DNA from: Kordia sp965283645
GTDB taxonomy: Bacteria > Bacteroidota > Bacteroidia > Flavobacteriales > Flavobacteriaceae
DNA length: 64,000 nucleotides
Assembly: GCF_965283645.1 (NCBI RefSeq)
Contig: NZ_CBDIPG010000001.1
Location: forward strand, 3,782,001 to 3,846,000
Direction of reading: 5' to 3'
The translations under genes and the position numbers were made by a program. The notes under the pieces are model-generated. The model was given only the letters and a program-made list of their open reading frames with translations, had not been told where the DNA came from and ran no database searches. This document shows positions 51,804-60,432 of the stretch, in pieces; position 1 is the stretch's first letter, and every line of letters starts with the position of its first letter.

Positions 51804-53105
51804 ATGAATAGCAATTTAGTAGAAGAATTACGTTGGAGAGGAATGATACACGATATCATGCCAGGAACTGAAGAACAATTGAATAAGGAAATGACGACTG
51901 CGTATATAGGATTTGATCCAACATCAGATTCTTTACACATTGGTAGCATGGTACCTATTATTTTATTAATGCATTTGTATAAGTCTGGACACAAGCCAAT
52001 TGCGTTAGTTGGTGGTGCAACAGGAATGATTGGCGATCCATCTGGAAAGTCAGACGAGCGTAACCTGTTGACAGAAGATATTCTAAATCATAATGTTGCT
52101 GGAATCAAAGGTGTATTGTCTCGTTTTTTAGATTTTAATTCGAATGAAAAAAATGCGCCAATTTTAGTAAACAATTACGATTGGATGAAGAATTTTTCTT
52201 TTATCGATTTTGCACGTGATGTTGGAAAACGAATTACGGTAAACTATATGATGGCAAAAGATTCTGTAAAGAAACGTGTCACAAGTGAAGGAGCAGGAAT
52301 GTCGTTTACTGAATTTACATACCAATTGATTCAAGGATACGATTTTTACCATTTACACAAAGAACACAATTGTTTGTTGCAAATGGGCGGATCGGATCAA
52401 TGGGGAAATATTACCACAGGAACAGAATTGGTTCGTAGAATGAATACGGAAGAAGCTGCAAAAGCATACGCAATGACCTGTCCGTTAATTACCAAAGCTG
52501 ATGGAACGAAGTTTGGAAAAACGGCTGGCGGAAATGTGTGGCTAGATGCCGATAAAACTTCGGTATACCGTTTTTACCAATTTTGGTTAAATGCTTCGGA
52601 TGAAGATGCGATAAAATATATTAAAATCTTTACATTTTTAGATAAAGAAACAATTGATAACTTAATTGCGGTACATACAGAAGCGCCACATATGCGTTTG
52701 TTGCAGAAGCGATTGGCGGAAGAAGTTACAACATTGGTTCATAGTAAAGAAGATTTAGAAAATGCACAAAAAGCAACCAATATTTTATTTGGGAAATCAA
52801 CTACGGAAGATTTTAAACAGTTAGACGAACAAACCTTATTAGATGTTTTTGAAGGTGTTCCGCAAGCGGAAATTGAACGTGCAGACATTGAAGAAGGTTT
52901 GGATATGATTGCGGCATTAGCGGCTAAAACAAACTTTTTAAACTCTAATGGAGACGCGCGTAGAGCGTTGAAAGAAAACTCGGTTTCTGTAAATAAAACG
53001 AAAGTTAAAGAAGATTATAAAATTACGACAGACGATTTGATTAATGATAAGTTTGTAACGATTCAACGTGGAAAGAAGAAGAATTTCTTGTTGATTGTTA
53101 AATAG
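51804..53105 (+). CDS. tyrS: Tyrosyl-tRNA synthetase
   Basis: A 433-residue class I synthetase. The HIGH-like motif is LHIGSMVPI, the tyrosine-binding motifs include YDFYHLHKEHNCLLQMGGSDQWGN, and the KMSKS equivalent is KFGKTAGGNVW. The C-terminus has an S4-like RNA-binding domain (residues 365-433). A TATCTTTG element at 51773-51780 fits the -7 consensus. It ends at a terminator at 53128. Confidence 0.97.
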   Translation: MNSNLVEELRWRGMIHDIMPGTEEQLNKEMTTAYIGFDPTSDSLHIGSMVPIILLMHLYKSGHKPIALVGGATGMIGDPSGKSDERNLLTEDILNHNVAGIKGVLSRFLDFNSNEKNAPILVNNYDWMKNFSFIDFARDVGKRITVNYMMAKDSVKKRVTSEGAGMSFTEFTYQLIQGYDFYHLHKEHNCLLQMGGSDQWGNITTGTELVRRMNTEEAAKAYAMTCPLITKADGTKFGKTAGGNVWLDADKTSVYRFYQFWLNASDEDAIKYIKIFTFLDKETIDNLIAVHTEAPHMRLLQKRLAEEVTTLVHSKEDLENAQKATNILFGKSTTEDFKQLDEQTLLDVFEGVPQAEIERADIEEGLDMIAALAAKTNFLNSNGDARRALKENSVSVNKTKVKEDYKITTDDLINDKFVTIQRGKKKNFLLIVK

Positions 53106-53127
53106 TTTAATCAATAAATGGTATAAG

Positions 53128-53160
53128 AAGGTGTTTGACAATTTTGTTGAACGCCTTTTT
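53128..53160 (+). terminator. Terminator after tyrS
   Basis: AAGGTGTT pairs with AACGCCTT, with ACAA/TTGT inside, followed by a T-run. Confidence 0.85.
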
Positions 53161-53269
53161 TATTTCCCCGAATTCATTTCATTTTTTCCTCGATTCATTT
53201 CATAGCTATTTCAAAAACGGCACTCTCAAGATACTTTTGGAGTGTTATTAATTTTGAATTACTATAATT

Positions 53270-55636
53270 ATGAAAACCATTACAAGACTTTTAATCGCTT
53301 TTGTTTGTTCAATTAGTTTCGGACAAAATTTTACAGGAAAAATAATTGACAAACAAAAGCTACCTATCTCATTTGCTAATATTGTAGCAAAAGATAAAGC
53401 TGACGATTCACTAATTACAGGTGTTATTTCTGATAAAAATGGGGAGTTTTCAATACATATAAAAAAGGGAAATGTGTATTTAGAAATTAGTTTTGTCGGA
53501 TTCAACACTAAAAAAATATATCCGACGCAACCTACTATCGGAACAATCGTTTTAGAGGAAGATGGACAACAACTACAAGAAGTAGTGATTACTGCTCGTC
53601 AAAAACTCATTCAACAAAAAGTAGATCGATTAATTTTTAACGTAGAAAATACTGTTGCTGGTACTGGAGGAACCGCTATTGATGCACTAAAGGCTACACC
53701 AAGTGTTAATGTAGATACAGACAATTTAGCCATTGTAGGGAAAGGAACTGTACGTGTAATGGTTAATGATAGAATTGTACAATTATCTGGAAGTGAATTA
53801 AATGCTTATTTGAATACGATTGCATCCGATGATATTAAAAATATTGAAGTGATTACAACTCCTCCATCCAAATATGATGCTGAAGGGAATAGTGGACTTA
53901 TTAATATTGTGCTAAAAAAATCAAAAGAAAATAGCTGGAATAATCAAGTAAGAGCTTCGTATACACAAGCAACATATTCGTTATTTAATTTTGGAAACAC
54001 ATTTAACTATAATAAAGACAAGATAAGTTTAATTGCTTCATTAAATCGAACTAAAGGACATACGGCACAGTTTAATGAGTTTGATATTATTTACCCATCT
54101 GCTTCCACCGAAACAAATCTTGATATGAAAAATAAAGAAAATCTGATTTCAGGTAGGTTAGGTTTAGATTACAATTTAACAGATAACGCTACTATTGGTA
54201 TTTTATATTCTGGTTCATTTGAAGATAAAGGTATAAACGATGATGGAATAACACGAATGAATGATGGTAATGGAACGTTTACAGTTAATGAAGGTAACGC
54301 TGAGACCACAAGAAAAAACCACTCTATTAATGCGCATTACATTCAAAAATTAGATACGCTTGGTAGAAAACTATCTGTGGATGTGGATTACTTTAACTTC
54401 AAAAATTCATTTAATAGAAATTTTAGCAGTGAACAATTTATTACAAATGAAAGCTTCTTTTCAGCAGAAAATAGTACCAATCAAAATCTTAAAAATTACA
54501 GTGGAAAAATAGATATGGAACACCCAAGCGAGTGGGCAAATTTTTCTTACGGAGTAAAAACAACACTTACAAAAACAGATAGCGATGTAGCGTTTTATAA
54601 TACCACTACTGGGACTCCAATTTTTGATCCAACACAGAGTAATGAGTTTGTGTATTCTGAAAACATCAATGCCATATATGCAGACATGTCTAAACCTTTA
54701 GGTGAAAAATGGCAAACAAAAATTGGGCTTCGTTTTGAAAACACACGCACAAAAGGAGTTTCAAAAACAAACAATCAAACAGATATCAATTCGTATAACA
54801 AACTATTTCCATCTGTGTTTATTGGGTATACTCCAAGTAGCGTAAACATGTTTAACTTGAGTTATAGTAGAAGAATTCAACGTCCTAGTTTTGAGCGTTT
54901 AAATCCGTTTCGTTTTTATATCAATTCTATTTCGTATCAAGAAGGAAACCCATTTTTAAAACCACAAATTTCTGATAATTTAGAAATAAAGCATATTTAC
55001 AAAGGAAAACTCATCAGTAAAGCATTTGTAAGTTATGTAGACAATGGATATTTCAATATTATTGAAGCAGCAGATGGAGCGCAACAAAGAATTGTAGTAA
55101 CATTTGACAATTTTTATACAGCTTATAATTACGGGTTAACGGAAACTTTCCTATTCAACCCAACAAATTGGTGGAATACAACAACACAAGCAACCCTATC
55201 AAAAATGGACACCCGATACAAAAATGGATTCGATTTAGATGCTGAGTTATTAAGCGGATGGAACTTTCAATTTTACAACAGAAACGTATTCCATTTAAAC
55301 GAAGCAAAAACAGTACAAGCAGAAACTACACTTATTTACGCTTCGCCACAAAAATTGATGTATTTTTCAGTATCAGAAATGGTGAGTTTAGATTTAGGAT
55401 TAAAGTTTTCACTACTAGATAAAAAGCTTAATTGCACACTTGCTCTTAACGACATATTAAGACGAAAAGCAACTAGTGTAAATACCAAAACTAACGGAAT
55501 AGACCAAACATACTATAACTATTTTGATACTAGAAGTGTGAAAGTTAGCTTAAATTATAGCTTTGGCAATAAAAAAATAAAAGTAAAGCAACGTAACTCT
55601 GGAAACGAAGCAGAGCAAAATAGAGCAAAACAATAA
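53270..55636 (+). CDS. Outer-membrane beta-barrel receptor, TonB-dependent type
   Basis: A 788-residue outer-membrane protein with a signal peptide (ending CSISFGQN), a CarboxypepD-reg domain (TGKIIDKQKLPISFANIVAK), a plug-like domain (residues 95-230, with DALKATPSVNVDTDNLAIVG) and a C-terminal barrel of the OMP_b-brl_3 family ending with VKVSLNYSFGNKK and a basic tail. It could import a ligand or act as a sensor. The LytS/LytTR pair directly downstream is probably its regulator or its signalling partner. A terminator at 55648 separates them partly. Confidence 0.85.
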   Translation: MKTITRLLIAFVCSISFGQNFTGKIIDKQKLPISFANIVAKDKADDSLITGVISDKNGEFSIHIKKGNVYLEISFVGFNTKKIYPTQPTIGTIVLEEDGQQLQEVVITARQKLIQQKVDRLIFNVENTVAGTGGTAIDALKATPSVNVDTDNLAIVGKGTVRVMVNDRIVQLSGSELNAYLNTIASDDIKNIEVITTPPSKYDAEGNSGLINIVLKKSKENSWNNQVRASYTQATYSLFNFGNTFNYNKDKISLIASLNRTKGHTAQFNEFDIIYPSASTETNLDMKNKENLISGRLGLDYNLTDNATIGILYSGSFEDKGINDDGITRMNDGNGTFTVNEGNAETTRKNHSINAHYIQKLDTLGRKLSVDVDYFNFKNSFNRNFSSEQFITNESFFSAENSTNQNLKNYSGKIDMEHPSEWANFSYGVKTTLTKTDSDVAFYNTTTGTPIFDPTQSNEFVYSENINAIYADMSKPLGEKWQTKIGLRFENTRTKGVSKTNNQTDINSYNKLFPSVFIGYTPSSVNMFNLSYSRRIQRPSFERLNPFRFYINSISYQEGNPFLKPQISDNLEIKHIYKGKLISKAFVSYVDNGYFNIIEAADGAQQRIVVTFDNFYTAYNYGLTETFLFNPTNWWNTTTQATLSKMDTRYKNGFDLDAELLSGWNFQFYNRNVFHLNEAKTVQAETTLIYASPQKLMYFSVSEMVSLDLGLKFSLLDKKLNCTLALNDILRRKATSVNTKTNGIDQTYYNYFDTRSVKVSLNYSFGNKKIKVKQRNSGNEAEQNRAKQ

Positions 55637-55647
55637 GTAATATACAA

Positions 55648-55692
55648 GAAGGCTGTTTAAAGAATTAAATATTTTAAACAGCTTTGTTTTTA
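55648..55692 (+). terminator. Terminator after the outer-membrane receptor gene
   Basis: GCTGTTTAAA (55652-55661) pairs with TTTAAACAGC (55673-55682), followed by TTTGTTTTT. Confidence 0.8.
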
Positions 55693-55732
55693 AACTAAAA
55701 ATGTATTTTGTAAATCTAAAAATTATAAAGAA

Positions 55733-56758
55733 GTGAAGGTTTTCAATCAAAAAATAAATCTAAAACAAGTTTTAATCGTAATTGCACTATTGTTAATAAG
55801 CAATAGTGTTAAAATCTTTATTTTTTATCTCATACGACTTAAAGGTGACATTGATTTTTATAGCTATTACCATCACGTAACTATTTTAATATTTTCTATA
55901 GTTGCATTGCTATCTGTACTGGTTTCCTGGAAACTCATCAAAAAAATAGATACTACAAATACAATTCTGAAATTTGTAAAGGTCTATATTTTATCATTTT
56001 TTATATTCATTAGCATAGGTCTTATTATCGATTTTATTTTATGGACAACATTTAGTAGTCAAGAATATGATTTTATGGCTAGATTTTTAAATATGCTGTC
56101 GGTTGCTTTTGCATTTGTTGATGTCTTTGCGCTCACTTCAGCATTCTTATATTTTAGACAATCTCAAAAAATCACATTAGAATTAGAACAAGCCGAAAAA
56201 GAAAAGGCAATTATTCAATCCCAAATGTTACAAAAGAATTTAGAGCCACATTTTTTATTCAACAATTTAAGTATTCTATCAGGATTGGCTAAAAAGAAAC
56301 CGGAGCAAATGGAAGATTTTATTGATGATTTTTCTGATGTATATCGTTACTATTTAAAACACGGAAAAAAGCAATTAGCCGAGTTGAAAGATGAACTTTC
56401 ATTTTTGAAAAATTATATGAATTTGATGGAAAAACGCTTCGGAAATGCCTATCAATTAGAAAGCAAAATAGAAAATACTGACGGATTTGTAATTCCGTGT
56501 TCATTACAATTATGTGTAGAAAATGCGATAAAACATAACAAAGCAAGTGTTCAAAACCCTTTATTCATTTCGCTTTCGCGGGAAAATGATTGCATCATTA
56601 TAAAAAACAAACTAAACAAAGTAGATTTTACTTTAGGGACAGGCACAGGGAATGATTATCTCAAGCGTCAATATCAAATCAGTTTTAACAAAGACGTTAC
56701 TTTTACAGAAACTGACACTGAATTTATTGTTGAAATCCCGCTAATTTCACAAATATGA
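55733..56758 (+). CDS. LytS-type sensor histidine kinase
   Basis: A 341-residue membrane kinase starting at GTG 55733. Four hydrophobic helices occupy residues 10-145, then the His_kinase domain follows with LEPHFLFNNLSILSGL and the N-box LCVENAIKHN. The C-terminal G-box is weak (GTGTGNDYLKRQY). It overlaps the response-regulator start by four bases (ATGA), so the pair is co-translated. An alternative ATG further in would remove the first helix. Confidence 0.9.
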   Translation: MKVFNQKINLKQVLIVIALLLISNSVKIFIFYLIRLKGDIDFYSYYHHVTILIFSIVALLSVLVSWKLIKKIDTTNTILKFVKVYILSFFIFISIGLIIDFILWTTFSSQEYDFMARFLNMLSVAFAFVDVFALTSAFLYFRQSQKITLELEQAEKEKAIIQSQMLQKNLEPHFLFNNLSILSGLAKKKPEQMEDFIDDFSDVYRYYLKHGKKQLAELKDELSFLKNYMNLMEKRFGNAYQLESKIENTDGFVIPCSLQLCVENAIKHNKASVQNPLFISLSRENDCIIIKNKLNKVDFTLGTGTGNDYLKRQYQISFNKDVTFTETDTEFIVEIPLISQI

Positions 56759-57498
56759 AAGTACTCATCATAGAAGACGAAGCTATAAATGTTGAAATCA
56801 TTTCAGATCATATTCTTCGGTATAATGATAAAACCGAAATTGTAGCTTCGTTACAAAGCAAAGAAGAAGTAGAAAAATGGTATCAAACCAATGAACAAGT
56901 AGATTTGGTGTTTTCTGACATCGAATTGTTAGACGGAAATGTGTTTTCTTTATTGAAAACTAACATTATAAAATCTCCTATAATTTTTACAACTGCCTAC
57001 AATACTTTTTACCAAGATGCTTTCGATGTAAACGGAATCGCTTATTTACTAAAACCCATCAGCTATAACAAGTTTAGTAAGGCAATGGAAAAGTTTGAAA
57101 ACCTACAAAACAACGAGGTTGATTGGATGAAAGTATCAGAAACCATTCACGGATTAAACAAAAATTATAAAGAGCGCATCATCATAAAAACTAAAACAGA
57201 GATAAAAATTTTAAGCACAAAAAATACGGGAGCAATTTTATCTAATTCAGGAAAATGCTTTGCGATTGATGAGAACGGGAAAGAAAATGAATTCCGCTAT
57301 AAATTATCCGATTTAATACAAGAATTAAACCCAAAAGAGTTTTTTCAAATCAATCGTGGTGAAATCGTAAATATCAATTTTATTGAAAAAATTGAGCCTT
57401 ATTTTGGAGATAGATTGGCAATTTCGATCAAAAACTACAAACAGCATTTAATTACAAGTGCATCTGCAACAAGTGAATTTAGAAAATGGATTGAGTAA
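56755..57498 (+). CDS. LytTR-family response regulator
   Basis: A 247-residue regulator. Residues 1-115 are a receiver domain (EDE 7-9, phospho-acceptor Asp55 in LVFSDIEL, FTTAYN and LLKPI). Residues 145-245 form a LytTR DNA-binding domain (FFQINRGEIVNINFIEKIEPY). It partners with the kinase upstream and may control the receptor gene at 53270; a direct site was not identified. Confidence 0.92.
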   Translation: MKVLIIEDEAINVEIISDHILRYNDKTEIVASLQSKEEVEKWYQTNEQVDLVFSDIELLDGNVFSLLKTNIIKSPIIFTTAYNTFYQDAFDVNGIAYLLKPISYNKFSKAMEKFENLQNNEVDWMKVSETIHGLNKNYKERIIIKTKTEIKILSTKNTGAILSNSGKCFAIDENGKENEFRYKLSDLIQELNPKEFFQINRGEIVNINFIEKIEPYFGDRLAISIKNYKQHLITSASATSEFRKWIE

Positions 57499-57548
57499 AA
57501 AAATGAGCAATTCCAACGCTTTGATGTATAGATTCTTTCAAAAAAACG

Positions 57549-57589
57549 AAGCCCTGAATAGTGTGTAGTAGGAGCAATATTCAGGGCTT
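57549..57589. other. Perfect 12-bp inverted repeat without a T-run
   Basis: AAGCCCTGAATA (57549-57560) pairs perfectly with TATTCAGGGCTT (57578-57589) around a 17-base loop. It follows the LytTR regulator gene. The bases after it are AAATCATT, so on this strand it is not a classical intrinsic terminator. It could stabilise the 3' end or be a protein-binding site. Confidence 0.6.
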
Positions 57590-57783
57590 AAATCATTAAA
57601 TAACTAAACTAACTTGAGATGAAAATCTCTATAGTTAAGTCGTTTTTAGCTGTAAACCTTTCAGGATGTTTGTGTTAAATAAATTATAAAATATAAAGGT
57701 TTTTGAAAATATTATGTTCACTTATAAACTTACATCCGTGTATTGTATTCCTATTCCGCTGCGTTCTGCACCTTTTGATTGTG

Positions 57784-58761
57784 TTAAAAAACCATTAGGT
57801 TACAACCACGAATGTCTGAATGATCAAAGCGTCCGATGATTTCAAAAGTTCCGTTCGAATATATTTTTCCTAAATCTTGTGTAGCAATAAATGAACAGGA
57901 GTTTATGTTTGCCAAATCTATTACATTAATTCCGCCCGATTTTCCGTTGGTTTGTATTGTTAATGCATCTTCTGGATCGCGTGTGAATAGTTTCATCCAA
58001 GGTGGCGTTTGAAAGATGCCGTTTCCGTTAGAATATCCTTGTGAGAGCAATTCGGTCATGCCGTATTCTGAGTGAATTTCGGTTACGCCAAAACCTTCAC
58101 AAAGCAGTTGGTGTAGTTCTGTGCGAATTAGTTCTTTTCGGCGACCTTTCATACCACCAGTTTCCATAACAATGGTATGTTTTAGCTTGAATTGAGACGT
58201 TTCAATCAAATCTAATAACGCAAATGAAACACCAATTAGGAGCACTTTTTTTCCTGCCGTGTCAAGTCTGATGAGTTTTTCTGTGAGTGCTTTTAAATCA
58301 TGTAAATAAAAACCACTTTCCGCTTGTTTGCTACGCTTAATGAGGTCGTTTGCCATATAGACTAATGACGAGCCTTTTCGTTCTAAATAGTTGGGCAAAA
58401 GTGCTAAAACGATATAATCTTCAATGTTTCCGTAGAAATAGTCAAACCCTTTGCGATAGCTTTCTTCGTAAATAGATACGTCAGTCACATGATGTTTGCT
58501 TGTCGTACTTCCTGTTGTACCAGAACTTGTAAATGTTTCTTGAATTTGATTCGTATTGGAAACAATTTCATGCGATTTGAAGAATTCTATGGGAAGAAAT
58601 GGAATGTCTTCAATTTTTGTAATGTCACTAGGATGTTTGTACAGTAAATCGCAAAATGAACGATAGGTGCGATTATTTTCAAATTGATGTTTGAACGTTT
58701 GAAACGTCAATGCTTCAAAAGTAGCTTCATCTGTAATGTTGAAAATAGTGTTGGAATTCAT
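57784..58761 (-). CDS. LuxE/PaaK-family acyl-protein synthetase-like protein
   Basis: A 325-residue protein with the LuxE-type motifs IPFLPIEFFKSHEI, TFTSSGTTGSTTSKH (the Ser/Thr-rich phosphate-binding loop), VMETGGMKGRRKE and EYGMTELLSQGY. LuxE activates fatty acids as acyl-AMP; relatives in polysaccharide loci may transfer acyl groups. No luciferase genes are nearby. The start at 58761 is chosen over an ATG seven codons earlier. Confidence 0.88.
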   Translation of the reverse strand: MNSNTIFNITDEATFEALTFQTFKHQFENNRTYRSFCDLLYKHPSDITKIEDIPFLPIEFFKSHEIVSNTNQIQETFTSSGTTGSTTSKHHVTDVSIYEESYRKGFDYFYGNIEDYIVLALLPNYLERKGSSLVYMANDLIKRSKQAESGFYLHDLKALTEKLIRLDTAGKKVLLIGVSFALLDLIETSQFKLKHTIVMETGGMKGRRKELIRTELHQLLCEGFGVTEIHSEYGMTELLSQGYSNGNGIFQTPPWMKLFTRDPEDALTIQTNGKSGGINVIDLANINSCSFIATQDLGKIYSNGTFEIIGRFDHSDIRGCNLMVF

Positions 58762-58810
58762 TGTTGTGTTCTGAAAGCACAAAAGTACTTAAAATAAGGG
58801 AAAACTACCG

Positions 58811-59403
58811 TTACTTTTGTTTTTGTGGTGAACTTTGTATGAGTTTTTCCAACTGATTTTTTGAAATGAGTTCTTTGTTAAATTTGCTCAAAATAAAATC
58901 GGGTTTTTGATACGCATTAACGTTTGCTGTTTTATATCCAACATAACCAATCATCCAATCTTTGTTTGCGTATAGATGTGGTTCGTACACTTTAAATTTA
59001 AAAGTTAGAAAGGTTATCCCGTTTTGTAGTTCAGTTGTGTGTTGGTATTTTATTTCATTTGGAAAGCTGTCAAAATCATCGTTCATATTTAGCCAATTTG
59101 CTAAATAACTTTCCGACGATTTTTCAATGTTTAGTAATGCTTTTGGGAATAGATTCGTTTTGTTGAATTTTTTGAGTGCGTGATACACCAACGTTCTGTA
59201 CTCTAAGTTTTTCGCATATTTTTTGATTGTAGCTACTTTTGGATTCTGCCCTTTTTTGATCTGTTTGTAGATTGATCTGATTTTATCAAATTTTAAATCA
59301 TCTCCAGTCAAATTAGAAATTCGGTTTCTGTTATAAATTGTACAGAAACAATTAAGATGATTCCAATAATTAACTGAATTATTTCCATAGTGTATGCACT
59401 CAT
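58811..59403 (-). pseudogene. Membrane-anchored protein of unknown function, probably frameshifted
   Basis: The frame from 59403 reads MSAYTMEIIQLIIGIILI and VSVQF, a clear membrane helix, then runs into a stop. One base later a second frame starts at IYNRNRISNLTGDDLK and stays open to 58811, giving a 180-residue soluble part. Adding one T to the T-run at 59335-59337 (read on the reverse strand) would join them. Without the shift, the long frame from 59422 has an odd, cysteine- and asparagine-rich N-terminus (CIHYGNNSVNYW), so the shifted version is preferred. The function is unknown. Confidence 0.6.
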
Positions 59404-59516
59404 TTTTTGCCTGAAACGACAAAAATAGATAAAATTATAAGGTTTACCTTAGCTTGTTTCTATTGAGATAGAAGAAATTATATTAATTTGATTGTGAAAA
59501 ATTATGTTAGAAGTTT

Positions 59517-59852
59517 CTAATTTTTAGAAGTTTCATCAATCTTAAATTCTATTACAGACTTTATTGTATATACATGATCGGTAGTATTTGTAGCTTTTAA
59601 TTGCATTGTAAATGTTTTGCCTACAAACGAATTGTCATCTTTTCCATATTTCTCAAATAATTTATTTTCTTCGTCTTCTATTGTAATGGCTTGGTTATTA
59701 CTGTTTGTAAAGAAACACATTCCACCTTCGCTACCATCAAAAACAACTTTGTATGTATTGATGTTATTATCATTTTTTGCTTCTTCAGAATTACTCATAG
59801 TTAGACTAGTTGAAAAAGCGACTAAGCTAAAAAGGGTTATTATAAGTTTCAT
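59517..59852 (-). CDS. Small exported protein of unknown function
   Basis: A 111-residue protein with a signal peptide (MKLIITLFSLVAFSTSLT) and an acidic, beta-rich mature part (YKVVFDGSEGGMCFFTN, FVGKTFTMQLKATNTTDHVY). One cysteine is present. No family was recognised. It stands alone, with a promoter presumably in the gene-free stretch upstream. Confidence 0.65.
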   Translation of the reverse strand: MKLIITLFSLVAFSTSLTMSNSEEAKNDNNINTYKVVFDGSEGGMCFFTNSNNQAITIEDEENKLFEKYGKDDNSFVGKTFTMQLKATNTTDHVYTIKSVIEFKIDETSKN

Positions 59853-60374
59853 GATGTATTGGTTTTTTGGTTAATTCTATAAGTTAGTCATTGTATACTG
59901 ACTTTAGGTGCTGATTCAATTTTTTTTGAAAATTTAGTTGATAAATCTACATGTATTTCATTTTACATTTTTGACTTTCTTTTTAAGAAATTCTTGGTGT
60001 TTGTCAGTATTTCACGAGTCAAAATGTGTTTAGTTTACTCTCTTACCATGTTTTCATTGTTATTTGAAGTTATCAAAATTGATACTTGCGCGTTGTTGTA
60101 TATTGCTTTAGGGATAACTCTACCTATTCTTGCAAATTGCTTTTGTAAATATGGCTGTGTATTCATAATTGATAGTTTTATTAATTTCTTTATACAAATT
60201 AACGTCTACAATTGAAATTTTTTATTACACATTTTTAATTTTTTGTTATAGAATTTTAATGAGCCTACGTAGTTGCATTCTATGATGCTGAGATACATCT
60301 TATTTAAAAAAACCACCAAGTTTGGATATGTTTTAGGGAGAGATACTGAAAGTGTATGAAATTTGAATACCAAT
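59853..60374. other. Gene-poor stretch between two reverse-strand genes
   Basis: No convincing gene is seen. A 43-residue reverse frame (60035-60166) reads MNTQPYLQKQFARIGRV and further protein-like residues, then a TAA, and continues in frame to KNFLKRKSKM at 59963. This may be a decayed gene. The forward 73-codon frame from 59994 looks like its shadow. Confidence 0.3.
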
Positions 60375-60407
60375 AAAAAAGCATCTTGAAATTTCAAGAT
60401 GCTTTTT
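60375..60407 (-). terminator. Terminator of the T9SS cargo gene
   Basis: AAAAAGCATCTTGAAA pairs with TTTCAAGATGCTTTTT. It is almost perfectly symmetric and stops the gene at 60433 on the reverse strand. Confidence 0.9.
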
Positions 60408-60432
60408 CGTATGTGATATGTATTTGGTAAAA

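Noticed and set aside
59994..60215. A 73-codon hydrophobic forward frame
   Set aside because: The reverse strand of the same stretch has a more protein-like frame, and the hydrophobicity is typical of shadow frames in AT-rich DNA.
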